Translations under genes and position numbers: made by a program | Notes under the pieces: generated by a model | The model's database searches: none | What the model was told of the DNA's origin: nothing | What the model saw: the letters and a program-made list of their open reading frames with translations, nothing else | Origin: Labilibaculum sp. DW002 | GTDB lineage: Bacteria; Bacteroidota; Bacteroidia; Bacteroidales; Marinifilaceae | Length of the DNA stretch: 64,000 bases | Assembly: GCF_029029525.1 (NCBI RefSeq) | Contig: NZ_JAKJSC010000001.1 | Span: 1,550,001 to 1,614,000 of the forward strand | Direction: 5' to 3' | Part shown: positions 12,928 through 23,200 of the stretch, in pieces | Position numbering within the stretch: the stretch's first letter is position 1 | Layout of the letters: each line of letters begins with the position of its first letter

Positions 12928-14739
12928 TTAGTTTACATTAGGATTAGCTGTAGTTTCACTATTTGGTATTGGCCAATAGCTATGCAAGTTTTCAATATAA
13001 TTTATAGCAGATTGTTGAAAACCAAATAACTCTTTTGGTGGATATTTTACAGGATCATCTAAAGTCGCCTCTGCATCACTTTTAACATCAAATAAGATAT
13101 CTCTGCTAATGTCTTTCCCTTTTTCATCCACTGTTTTATAATTCCCAATATAGAATGTTTTAGCAGCTAACTCGTCTAACCTTTGCTTTTTCAATCCCCA
13201 TCTTCTTAAATCTAAATGACGAATAGCATGTCCCTCTGCACTTAATTCAAGTGGACGCTCTACATACATTAAATGATTCATTACATCAGTAGACATATAC
13301 GATTTTTTGTCATAATCTGCAGCTGCAAATTCTGGTGCAGGTGTTGCTCCTAACAATTGTAATGCTGCTCTTTGTCTAACTCTATTAATATACATTAAAG
13401 CTTCGGTAACACCAGCTTCATTGCTACCACCTTCAATTAAACACTCAGCATACATAAGATATACATCTGCTAGACGAATTACGCGATAGTTAATCCCTGA
13501 ACGTCCCGGAGGGGCTAGGTTCTTCTCATGATCCGTAATATCCCAATTGGTATTCTTTCTCCAGTAAGCTGTTTCTCCATTGTTAAAATAAGATACAACA
13601 GAAGGTCTTCTTTGATAATACAACAAATCTTCATCATCAGCTACTGCTATAGAATGAGATGTACGAAGAGAAAACTTTCTATAACGAGTACTTCCGTCCT
13701 CTTCCGTCACTAAATTACGTGGGTCATTAATATCAATAGAATCTTGTCTATAGGTCATTATTAACCAACAACTTGGATAAATACCTCTCCATCCTCCAGT
13801 TTGAGGAGCAGCAATTAAATTGGCATTATTATTAGTCGTTCCAAAAGGTGAATATTGATCGTACTCTGGCTTGTAATTAGCGTCGTAAGAAACTTCTAAA
13901 ATAGACTCTGAATTAAACTCACCATTGGTTGTAGAGTTTTCACTAACATCAGCCAAAGCATATACTCCACTATCAATAATAGCTTTAAAATAAACAGCAG
14001 CAGTTGAGTAATCACCGGCATACAAGTAAGACTTACCTAGAACAGCCGCCGCAGCCCCTTTAATAATTCTACCTTTAAAATTCTTAAGATTTGTATTGCC
14101 ATCAGCCGCATAACCACTTAGTGTTGCTGGTAAATGCTCTAACGCATATTCCAAATCAGCAGTATAAAATGCTTTCACATCTTCTGCAGAGCTTAACGTT
14201 TGGTAAAAATCCTCTTCTGATTTAGGAACAAAATCATAAATAATTACGCTTCCCTTATTATAAGAATTATGAAGATAAAAATGGAATAATCCTCTAAAAA
14301 AACGAGCCTGCGCCATAATACGCTTCCATTGTTCGTCTTCTTCTGTGGTATCCATTCCTGATTTAATACCTTCTAAACCTTCAATCACCTGATTTGCTCT
14401 GAAAATCCCTTTGTACAAGGCATCCCATTTTTTATTAACTCCATTATAACCAGAATTAAAAATTTGCAAATAAGCTGGATTAGGGGTTGGAGGCGAAGGA
14501 CGCCCATAACCTGGGAAGGATAAATCACTTCTATTGGTCTCATCTGATAATAGCATAATATTACCATCAGAAAATTGATTGTACGTTCCAACTAAACCAA
14601 TTTCACAATCATTTAAAGTTTTCCAGAAACTACCTGTGGTAACTTCGTTTGGATTAACTTCCGTAAGATAATCGTCGCAGCTACTTAATGAAAATAACAT
14701 CATTAAGCCTACTAAACATTTATAAATATATTTCTTCAT
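12928..14739 (-). CDS. SusD/RagB family outer-membrane glycan-binding lipoprotein
   Basis: This 603-residue lipoprotein (Cys21 after FSLSS, followed by DDYLTEVNP) has the SusD features: a DDYL opening, TPR-like helices in the first half, GKSYLYAGDYSTAAVYF near 235-252, and a C-terminal RagB region with INRVRQRA and the end motif YWPIPNSE. It forms the lid on the SusC barrel and binds oligosaccharides before import. The start is 18 bp after the susC stop. Length is within the family range and no lesion is seen. Confidence 0.95.
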   Translation of the reverse strand: MKKYIYKCLVGLMMLFSLSSCDDYLTEVNPNEVTTGSFWKTLNDCEIGLVGTYNQFSDGNIMLLSDETNRSDLSFPGYGRPSPPTPNPAYLQIFNSGYNGVNKKWDALYKGIFRANQVIEGLEGIKSGMDTTEEDEQWKRIMAQARFFRGLFHFYLHNSYNKGSVIIYDFVPKSEEDFYQTLSSAEDVKAFYTADLEYALEHLPATLSGYAADGNTNLKNFKGRIIKGAAAAVLGKSYLYAGDYSTAAVYFKAIIDSGVYALADVSENSTTNGEFNSESILEVSYDANYKPEYDQYSPFGTTNNNANLIAAPQTGGWRGIYPSCWLIMTYRQDSIDINDPRNLVTEEDGSTRYRKFSLRTSHSIAVADDEDLLYYQRRPSVVSYFNNGETAYWRKNTNWDITDHEKNLAPPGRSGINYRVIRLADVYLMYAECLIEGGSNEAGVTEALMYINRVRQRAALQLLGATPAPEFAAADYDKKSYMSTDVMNHLMYVERPLELSAEGHAIRHLDLRRWGLKKQRLDELAAKTFYIGNYKTVDEKGKDISRDILFDVKSDAEATLDDPVKYPPKELFGFQQSAINYIENLHSYWPIPNSETTANPNVN

Positions 14740-14757
14740 TATATCAACTTTTATACA

Positions 14758-17700
14758 TTAAAAATCTAGCTGAATACCCATTCTGTATTGAGCACTTACA
14801 GGATAATTACCTCTATCTAATCCACGAGTAGCTAGACCATTTCCTCCAACTTCTGGATCATATCCTTGATATTTTGTTAAGGTTAATGGATTGTCTGCAG
14901 CAGCGTAGACTCTTAATTTCGATAATTTTAAACGAGTCAACATACTTTTTGGTAAAGAATATCCAAGAGTTATATTTCTAAGTCTAACAAATGAGCCATC
15001 TTCAATCCACATATCAGACCAACCTCTATAATTCATATGTCCGCTACCTCTATTTGTTGGGATAACACCATATGGATTTTTTATCGTGTGTTGATACAGT
15101 AAATCTTTGTGAGTTCCTGATATCATTGCATAAGCACGAGAACCATTTACCACTTCATTACCAACAGAAGCAAACCAAACCATTGCTAAATCAAAGCCTT
15201 TGTAGTCTACAGAAGCATTTAAACCTAACTCATACTCTGGGGCACCTGATCCGCCATAAACTCGATCACCTTCTTCAATTTTGCCATTCCCATTGGAATC
15301 CACATAAATCAAATCACCCATTTTCGCTTCAGGATCAATCTTCTGATAATTAGCTAACTTAGCTTCAGTATTTACAATTCCATTGGTTTTCATTACAAAG
15401 AATGATCCCGCTGCATAACCTTCTTTTAATGCAGTAATTTTATCTCTATTACTTGGTTCATTAAGAGCGTAGCCTTCAGTGAAATAAGCAATATCTGCAC
15501 TACCACTCATTTTGGTAATTTCATTAACATTCTTAGAGTAAGTAGCATTAACAGACCACGATAGTTTTCCTGAATGACGATATCCTAAAGCAAATTCCAT
15601 TCCTTTATTGTTCATATCTCCAACATTCAAAACAACCGTTTTCCCTTCACCAGCACCACCAGAAGTAGGAATCAACAATGGAAATAACATGTCTTTTTTA
15701 TCTGAATTATAAAAATCAGCTGTAAAAGTCATTTTGTTATTAAACATTCCTAAGTCAAAACCAACATTTTGCTGTACTGTTGTTTCCCATTTAACATCCT
15801 CATTTGAATAAGCAGTTTGGATAGCTCCAATTGCTAACATTCCGTCACCTTCAGCTCCGAAAGGATAATCATAATTTAAGCTAATGGTAGGAGCAAAAGC
15901 ATAATCAGCAAAATTCTGATTACCTGTTGTACCATAACTAGCACGGATTTTTAAAGAATTTGCAACATCTGCAAGAGGAGACCAAAAATTTTCATCTGCA
16001 ACATTCCATGCTACAGAAGCTGATGGAAATGTACCCCATCTATTTTCTTCTCCAAATCTTGATGATCCATCGCGTCGTACACTTGCACTAAGTATATATC
16101 TACCCTTATAATCATACTGCACACGACCTAACATTCCAACGAGTGTATTGGTTCTATCTCTCTCCCACTGAGTAATACCTGAGCCTGCGTTTGGTTCAGA
16201 AGATGCACCATTTAAAACAGTAACTTCATTACTAAACAAGTCTTTCTTCTCTCCATAAAACCTAGTATAGGTATACTTTTCAGTTGAAAATACCCCTAAT
16301 AGTTTTATTTTATGATCTCCTAATTCTTTCATGTAATTCAGACCACTTTCCCAAGTAAAACTTGTTGCTCTATCACTAGTGTTCTTTACCGAAGAGCGAG
16401 TATTGGTATTCACAACCAATTCTCCTTCATCCGTGTACACTTCGAATTTAGGTTTAATTTCGATTCTAGTATTGTTATTAAAGCTAACTCCAGCTCTTGT
16501 AGTCAAATTGAAATTCTTTAGAATTTCATAGTTAAGATCAATATTAGCATTGAATTGTTCTCCATTGCGAACATTTGATTGCTTAAATTTAGACATCATA
16601 TTACCTAAATTCATAGCATCATTACTATCCTTTCCACCTGAAGCTACCGATATATCTTGACTTGGATCAATAGGTGCAGCGTATGGCTTATACTTGTAGG
16701 CATCATAAAGAAAATTCCAAGGTACATCTGACTGTTCTTCTACTCTAAAACCTAAACCTGATCTAATGGTCCATTTATTCTTTTTAAATGTTGTATTACT
16801 ACGAACATTATATCTTTCATATCCAGAATTGATCAATACACCATCTTGCTTAAAAAATGAACCAACAAGACTGTAAGTTAAATCTTTTGTTCCACCTGAG
16901 ATATTTAAACTATGATTTTGGATTACAGCATTATCATTCTGAATCGTCCCCATCAAATTGGTATTGTTCGTAAAGTCATCTTTACTAGTCTCTAACTCAG
17001 TCCAGATTCCATCAGTGGTAGTCCCTTTTATTGTTTGAGTTTGAGTAAGACTATTATACCAGTATTCGTCAAAATTCATCAATTCAATTCCTGATGTAAT
17101 TTTCTGAACTCCCATATAACTATCTAATGCAATACGCATTTGACCTTTCTTTCCTTGTTTTGTTGTAATCAATACAACACCACCAGAACCTCTGGTACCG
17201 TAAATAGAAGCTGATGCAGCATCTTTCAAAATATCAATGGTTTCAATCTCATTGTTACTTAAACGAGGATCGCCATCTTGAGGAATTCCATCAACAACAA
17301 ATAAAGGAGCATTTGCACCATTAACAGAACTTAGTCCTCTAATTTGGATGTTAGCAGCAGCTCCAGGAGCTCCTGAACTAGCTTGAACACTAACTCCGGC
17401 TACTTGACCTTGTAGAGCAGAACCTAAATCGGAAGTCGCCATTTTTGTCAACTGTTCTGATTTAACCTGCACAACAGCACCTGACACTTCTTTTTTTCTT
17501 TGTGTACCGTAACCAATTGCCACGATCTCATTAATATTAAACGATTGCGCTTGCAAAGCAACATCAATGTTTGCACTTGTTATTACCTGCTCTAAGGTTT
17601 CCATTCCCATAAAGCTAAAAACCAAAGTTTCTCCTTTAGTAGCATTAATACTATAGATTCCATCAATATCGGTTATTGTACCAACGGTTTTTCCTTTAAT

Positions 17701-17859
17701 AACAACGCTAACTCCAGGTATTCCCAAGTTATCTTCCGAAGAAATAACTTTACCTCGGACTTGAATTTCTTGACCATACATATTAAAGGTCAACATCAAC
17801 AAGAGGGATAAGATTATTCCTCTCGCCTTCCATGAACTTCTGTACCTTGTGTCCTTCAT
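14758..17859 (-). CDS. SusC/RagA family TonB-dependent oligosaccharide transporter
   Basis: I chose the ATG at 17859 (1033 residues). An in-frame ATG at 17919 lies inside the predicted -7 box, and only the downstream start puts the signal peptide at the N-terminus. After the signal comes the carboxypeptidase-D-like domain (VRGKVISSEDNLGIPGVSV), a TonB-box-like region with EIVAIGYGTQRKKEV, the plug with IQIRGLSSVNGANAPLFVVDG and GSRGSGGVV-type turns, and a 22-strand barrel ending in a terminal aromatic (QLDF). It imports oligosaccharides across the outer membrane using TonB/ExbBD, not encoded here. First gene of a four-gene operon ending at the terminator 10759-10780. Confidence 0.95.
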   Translation of the reverse strand: MKDTRYRSSWKARGIILSLLLMLTFNMYGQEIQVRGKVISSEDNLGIPGVSVVIKGKTVGTITDIDGIYSINATKGETLVFSFMGMETLEQVITSANIDVALQAQSFNINEIVAIGYGTQRKKEVSGAVVQVKSEQLTKMATSDLGSALQGQVAGVSVQASSGAPGAAANIQIRGLSSVNGANAPLFVVDGIPQDGDPRLSNNEIETIDILKDAASASIYGTRGSGGVVLITTKQGKKGQMRIALDSYMGVQKITSGIELMNFDEYWYNSLTQTQTIKGTTTDGIWTELETSKDDFTNNTNLMGTIQNDNAVIQNHSLNISGGTKDLTYSLVGSFFKQDGVLINSGYERYNVRSNTTFKKNKWTIRSGLGFRVEEQSDVPWNFLYDAYKYKPYAAPIDPSQDISVASGGKDSNDAMNLGNMMSKFKQSNVRNGEQFNANIDLNYEILKNFNLTTRAGVSFNNNTRIEIKPKFEVYTDEGELVVNTNTRSSVKNTSDRATSFTWESGLNYMKELGDHKIKLLGVFSTEKYTYTRFYGEKKDLFSNEVTVLNGASSEPNAGSGITQWERDRTNTLVGMLGRVQYDYKGRYILSASVRRDGSSRFGEENRWGTFPSASVAWNVADENFWSPLADVANSLKIRASYGTTGNQNFADYAFAPTISLNYDYPFGAEGDGMLAIGAIQTAYSNEDVKWETTVQQNVGFDLGMFNNKMTFTADFYNSDKKDMLFPLLIPTSGGAGEGKTVVLNVGDMNNKGMEFALGYRHSGKLSWSVNATYSKNVNEITKMSGSADIAYFTEGYALNEPSNRDKITALKEGYAAGSFFVMKTNGIVNTEAKLANYQKIDPEAKMGDLIYVDSNGNGKIEEGDRVYGGSGAPEYELGLNASVDYKGFDLAMVWFASVGNEVVNGSRAYAMISGTHKDLLYQHTIKNPYGVIPTNRGSGHMNYRGWSDMWIEDGSFVRLRNITLGYSLPKSMLTRLKLSKLRVYAAADNPLTLTKYQGYDPEVGGNGLATRGLDRGNYPVSAQYRMGIQLDF

Positions 17860-17916
17860 AAAATTTAAAAATAGATTAGTTTTTACAATTATATGCGCTT
17901 TATACATTTCTTGTAA

Positions 17917-17973
17917 CAAATGTACTTTTCATTCATGCAATCGTTGGAAAAAATTAGTTTCAATAGGAGGGGG
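17917..17973 (-). promoter_or_regulatory. Predicted promoter and operator of the susCD operon
   Basis: On the minus strand an A/T-rich tract ends in CCCCC (17973-17969) and 44 nt later stands TACATTTG (17924-17917), a perfect TAnnTTTG -7 box. The expected transcript start is near 17910, about 50 nt before the chosen susC start. Confidence 0.68.
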
Positions 17974-18270
17974 ATATTTGTTAAATAATGTAAAAATACC
18001 AGTCATTGAAGCCTAATCCCCTCTAAAACAATAGATCTATAGCTCATTTATTAACAATCAATCAAAAAAACACAACAAGCTAATTTTCAATGCAATAAAT
18101 CTTAAGAGTTTTAAATACCCCTCTTAATTTACTTTATTCCCCCTAATAATTATATGAATAACTACGGCAACAAATTATAATCTACAAGCTCGAACAAAAT
18201 ACTTGAAACATATGTGAATTAAAAATAACCGACGACAATAAAACCTGTTTTACGATACATTAGATAAAAC
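17974..18270. other. Gene-free stretch upstream of susC with extra C-run pairs
   Basis: No gene is seen. On the plus strand it carries CCCC at 18018-18021, CCCC at 18118-18121 and CCCCC at 18139-18143. The last two are 21 bp apart in direct orientation, each preceded by A/T-rich sequence like the operator candidates of the locus, but in the opposite orientation to susC. Confidence 0.45.
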
Positions 18271-18299
18271 AAAAAAGAGGTGCCCTGGGGCACCTCTTT
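18271..18299 (-). terminator. Intrinsic terminator after GH29
   Basis: A GC-rich inverted repeat (about 18275-18285 with 18288-18298, tip unpaired), followed on the minus strand by a T-run; lies about 40 bp after the GH29 stop. Confidence 0.85.
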
Positions 18300-18337
18300 A
18301 CACAACTTAACCAACTTATTATCACACTAACAACAAA

Positions 18338-19858
18338 TTAAATCATTACAATTTCGAATGCACATGCATAATTAGCATCTCCATTACCCTCTGCTTTAAT
18401 TGTAAGACCAGATTCTCCAACTTGCCATTCGCAAGCTTTATCCATTCCTACCATTTTTACAGATTTGATTTCACCTTTGCAAAGGTCACTTCCTTTTGCA
18501 AAAGATTTAACTAAATACTTACCATTTTCAGCTATATCCATAGCAATCACGTAAATCTTACCATCTTTTTGAGTAAATCTGAAATCATTTGCAGTTAATT
18601 TCTTGTTTTTACCTTCAGTATGATGACCCGTTTTAACTTCAGTAGGTCCTTCTCCAAAAATACTCCAAGGGCGAGTGCCATAAATAGCATCACCATTAAC
18701 ACTTAACCAATTACCAATTTCAAGTAAAATATCTGCTTGATCTTGAGGAATTGTACCATCAGCTTTTGGTCCTACGTTAAGAAGCATATTACCATTTTTA
18801 CTTACAATGTCAATTAAATCATCAATAAGCGTATTTGCATCTTTAGAGTTCCAATCAACAGTATGGCACCAGCTATTGGTTCCAATTGATGTATCAGTTT
18901 GCCAAGGGAATTTTCGAATATCGGCAGATTTCCCACGTTCTATATCCAAGACATTTGTTCCTTCTGGAAAAGTCTCATAATTGAAATTCTTTGTTTGAAG
19001 AACCACATCTTTATTCCAATCTATCCCCTTATTATAGTAATAAGAAGCAAGTTTAGCATGATAGGGTACAAACTCCTCATGATCTAAAACAAAATCGAAC
19101 CAAAGAATATCAGGCTGATAATTATCAATGATATCCTGTGTTCTATTCCACCATAACTCAAGAAATTCTTTATCAGCTGGAGCATAGTGATCATGTGCAC
19201 GTGCATACAAATCAGCATACTCTGGATCTGCTGTATCAAATCCCTCTTTATGAGTAAAGTAATTCCAATTAAAAGCAAAATGAGACGAAGCTCCCAAATA
19301 CAAACCAGCATCCTTTGTTGCTTTCGACATTTCTCCTAAGATATCACGCTTAGGCCCCATATCTGCAGAATTCCAACGAGTAAAATTCGATTTATACATT
19401 GCAAAACCATCGTGATGCTCTGCAACTGGCACAACATACTTAGCTCCTGCTTTTTTAAATAAATCGACCCATTCTACAGCATTAAATTTTTCTGCTTTGA
19501 ACATCGGGATAAAATCTTTGTATCCAAATTCACCTAGATCACCATACTTCTCAACATGATGAGTATTAACAGAAGACCCATTCTTGTCTTGTAGCTCTCC
19601 TGTTGGACTCCATATAACAGAATCCATATACATTAAACGAGGATACCACTCTGATTGAAAAGCAGGAACACTATATGGTCCCCAATGAATAAAAATACCA
19701 AGTTTGGCATCTCTAAACCAATCTGGTGTTTGGTATTTAGCTAATGAGTTCCAATCCTCCTCAAAAGGTTCATTATTAACCATTGTAGAACCTTTACGAT
19801 CCATACAAGAACTAAATAACAAGCCTACCAACAACATACTTAATAGTAGTCTTTTCAT
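18338..19858 (-). CDS. GH29 family alpha-L-fucosidase / alpha-L-galactosidase, lipoprotein
   Basis: This 506-residue lipoprotein (lipobox LLFSSC, Cys18) has the GH29 barrel: WFRDAKLGIFIHWGPYSVP near 47-65, EHHDGFAMY near 147-155, and a likely nucleophile Asp255 in ILWFDFVLD. NGNMLLNVGPKADG is the typical end of the barrel, followed by a beta-sandwich domain. GH29 enzymes cleave terminal alpha-L-fucose, and L-galactose is its 6-hydroxy relative. In characterised porphyran loci a GH29 acts as an exo-alpha-L-galactosidase after desulfation, which fits the sulfatase and GH2 here. The activity is inferred from context. It is monocistronic, with its own predicted promoter far upstream. Confidence 0.92.
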   Translation of the reverse strand: MKRLLLSMLLVGLLFSSCMDRKGSTMVNNEPFEEDWNSLAKYQTPDWFRDAKLGIFIHWGPYSVPAFQSEWYPRLMYMDSVIWSPTGELQDKNGSSVNTHHVEKYGDLGEFGYKDFIPMFKAEKFNAVEWVDLFKKAGAKYVVPVAEHHDGFAMYKSNFTRWNSADMGPKRDILGEMSKATKDAGLYLGASSHFAFNWNYFTHKEGFDTADPEYADLYARAHDHYAPADKEFLELWWNRTQDIIDNYQPDILWFDFVLDHEEFVPYHAKLASYYYNKGIDWNKDVVLQTKNFNYETFPEGTNVLDIERGKSADIRKFPWQTDTSIGTNSWCHTVDWNSKDANTLIDDLIDIVSKNGNMLLNVGPKADGTIPQDQADILLEIGNWLSVNGDAIYGTRPWSIFGEGPTEVKTGHHTEGKNKKLTANDFRFTQKDGKIYVIAMDIAENGKYLVKSFAKGSDLCKGEIKSVKMVGMDKACEWQVGESGLTIKAEGNGDANYACAFEIVMI

Positions 19859-20117
19859 ATGTTTTTTTTATTTTAACAATAGTCGTTTTAATAACAATAA
19901 AATTTAGCCATTGTTACATCGTAAAGAGGTAACAAATAAATTCAATTGTCCTTCTCAAGTAATTTTAATTTTCACAAGAATATTTCAGTTTAAAAAAGCA
20001 ATACTACTTTCTTCTACTGCGGATTCTTATTTGTTTTAATTGTAATAAAACCAGTTCGAGTTAAGAATGTCCTTACTGGAATAAATTGATTACTAAAAAA
20101 ATGTATAAAGCACATTA
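19859..20117. other. Long predicted leader of the GH29 gene
   Basis: No gene is seen. If the predicted promoter at 20118-20176 is right, nearly all of this stretch is a 5' untranslated leader of about 250 nt, much longer than the leaders of the other genes of the locus. No known riboswitch or clear terminator-type hairpin was recognised in it. Confidence 0.4.
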
Positions 20118-20176
20118 CAAATATATATGGTCAGACCACAAGTAAAGGCTACAAAATATTAGTTTAAGAAGGGGGG
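20118..20176 (-). promoter_or_regulatory. Predicted promoter and operator of GH29
   Basis: On the minus strand an A/T-rich tract ends in CCCCCC (20176-20171) and, 45 nt later, TATATTTG (20125-20118) is a perfect -7 box. Confidence 0.6.
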
Positions 20177-20221
20177 ATTTGAAAATAAAGAAAGGAAAGA
20201 AGCCGAATTTCATTAAATAAA

Positions 20222-20248
20222 AAAGAGAACCTAAAATAGGTTCTCTTT
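20222..20248 (-). terminator. Intrinsic terminator of the hybrid two-component regulator
   Basis: An 11-bp perfect stem (20222-20232 with 20238-20248) and 5-nt loop, followed on the minus strand by a T-rich stretch; 19 bp after the regulator's stop codon. Confidence 0.85.
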
Positions 20249-20266
20249 ACTTTTATATCTTAAATA

Positions 20267-23200
20267 TTATTCTTCAAGATGATCTTTTCGATATTGGCGA
20301 ATGTAGTCTGAAGGAGTCGTATCAAATTGTTTTCTAAAACACTCTCTAAAATACTTCATATCATTAAAACCAACTTCATAAACAACATCGGTAACAGATA
20401 ATCGATCTAATTTCAACAATTGAGCAGCTCTTTTTAAACGAATTGTTCGTATAAACACGTTTGCAGTTTGACCAAGCAATGCTTTTAATTTCTTATTCAA
20501 TATCGATTGGCTTATTCCTACTTCACGCCCTAACTGCACAACTGTAAATTCAGGATTACTTATATTTTCTTCTACTACTTTTAATAGCCTTTCGAGTAAT
20601 TTTTCATCAATGGATGTAAAAGTGACCTCTTTGGGCTCAACTTCTACTTTCTGATTAAAGTCTCTCTTTACCTGTCTTCTAGCTTCTAGAATTGATTTAA
20701 TTTGAGCAATTAAAACATCGATATTAAAAGGTTTAGACATATATGCAACAGCGCCTTCCGTTAAGCCTGTTAATTTATCTTCATCGGTTGATTTTGCCGT
20801 AAGTACAACAATTGGAATGTGACAAGTCAACTCATCTTTTTTGATAATATTACACATTTCAAATCCATCCATTTCTGGCATCATCACATCAGAAATAATT
20901 AAATCTGGATTGTACTTTCTACAAAGTTCAATTCCCTCTTTACCATTATATCCTTGTATACAATTAAATTCCTCTTTTAGATTACCCTTTATCAATGCTT
21001 GCACATCGAAATTGTCCTCAACAATTAATACAACTGGTTTTTTTTCGTCTATCTCTAGCTCCCTAGAGATATCAGACATTGCTTCTTCATGCTGATAATC
21101 CTTAACGATTGTTGGTACTTCGCTAACGGATTGATTCGCCTGAACTGAGAAATCCTCCTTTTTAAAATGCAATTTACCCTTTGGAATTTGGATTGAAAAT
21201 AGTGTTGCTATGTTTGGATTACTTGATACTGAAATTTTACCTTGATGAAGGTTAACCAAATTCTTTGCAAAAGCCAGTCCAATTCCTGTTCCAGAAACTT
21301 TTGACAATTTATGACTACCTGTCTGGTAAAATCTATCAAATAGATATTGTACTTTCTCCTTAGCGATACCAGGACCATTATCCTTAACGCTTATTTTCAC
21401 CCATTCTTTACCGTCAATTTCTTCCTCTTCTACAATAATCGCTACCTCTCCACCTTGTGGCGTAAATTTAAAAGCATTAGACAATAGGTTATACAGTACT
21501 TTTTCCAGTTTATCGTAATCGAACCATAACTCTACCGAAGGGTAAGAATTCTTTAGTTCGAAACGTATGTTTTTTGATTGAGCAATTTCATTAAACGCAT
21601 CAAAAACCTCATTAACAAGTTCCATCACATTGCCTCTATTCACTGCCAATGGCATCTTGCCTTTCTCCAATTTTCTGAATTCCATTAATTGGTTAATTAA
21701 TCGATTCAACATTCGAACATTCTTCATCATCAAAGAATAATTCTGTTGTCGATCCTCTCCACTAATCTTATCATTACCAGAAATCAAACGCTCCAAAGGA
21801 CTTTGAATTAAGGTTAAAGGGGTTCTAAATTCATGAGAAATATTCGTAAAAAACTGTAATTTCATTTGAACTAGCTCTTCCATTTTTTCTTGTTCAAAAT
21901 GCTCCATCATCAGCTCATTCTTCTTGGTAACAGCGATAACCGAATACCTTCTGAAGAAAATCAGAAGTACTACAAAAATAAATACATAGATAAAAAGGGC
22001 ATAAATTGTTCTCCAAAATGGAGGAACGACCTCAATCGTCAACATCGAAGGAATAGTTGTCCATACTCCATCGTTATTTGTAGCTAAAACCTTTAAAGTA
22101 TATTCCCCAGGAGGTATATTTGTGTACTTAGCTCTTGGTTCAACACTATTTACCATATTCCAACCATTGTCAAAACCTTCCAGCATATACTTATACTTGA
22201 TTTTCTCAGGTGCAACATAATGGAGTGCAGTAAAGCCAACTGAAAAACTATTTTCGGAATATTTTATTGAAACAGAATCGGTAGATGGCATTTCGTTTTC
22301 AAGAAGAATTCTCCCGTGATACTCTTTTCCCGTTAAAATTTGTTCATTAAGTATAAACAGCTCTGTAAACTCAACATGAGATGCATATGGATTATCTTCA
22401 ATTTCACTTGGAGTAAATACATTAATACCATTAACACCACCAAATACCATTTCTCCATTTTTTCTTGTAAAAGAGGCTAGTTCACTAAATTCATAATCCT
22501 GTAATCCATCAGACATTGTATAATTCCTGATCTCTTCCGTATTGATATTAAACCTTGTTAATCCTCGATTTGTTGAAATCCATAAATTTCCTTCGCGATC
22601 CTCTTCAATTCCCTTAATAACATCATTTGGCAATCCATGTTCTGAAGTATATGCTTTAAACTTAGTCGTACTACCTGATCCTCCTTCTAGCAGACAAAGT
22701 CCACCTCCCATAGTTCCAACCCATACTCTATTCTTACTATCGAGATGCATGGCCAGCACATAATTATGCGTTAACGACGTGTCATTCTCTGGATCATTTA
22801 CGACTGTTATAAAGGAAGGACTTGAGTTTTCCTTTTCCCTTTTCGGCAAAATATTTAAGCCCATATCGGTACCCACCAATATGTTCCCATCACCATCCTC
22901 AAGTAGACTCCTTACAATATCGGAACACAATGAACCTTCCCCATTAGCTCTATAATTATTTAGGACAATAAACTCATTTTTTACGCTATCGTACTTTGTT
23001 CTATATAGTCCAGTACCATAGGTGCCAAGCCAGATATATCCATCTTTATCAACTAATATTGTAAATACCGAATTTTCAACTAAATGAGATAAAGATTCTA
23101 TTTCAATTTCACCACTCCTATTTATTTTCGCCAGACCAAGTCTCACAGGATATCCAGCTCCAAATATCACTCCTTTAGGTTCATCGGGTAAACCTGCAAT

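Noticed and set aside
17860-17919. Upstream ATG of susC at 17919
   Set aside because: It lies inside the predicted -7 promoter box and would put 20 residues before the signal peptide.
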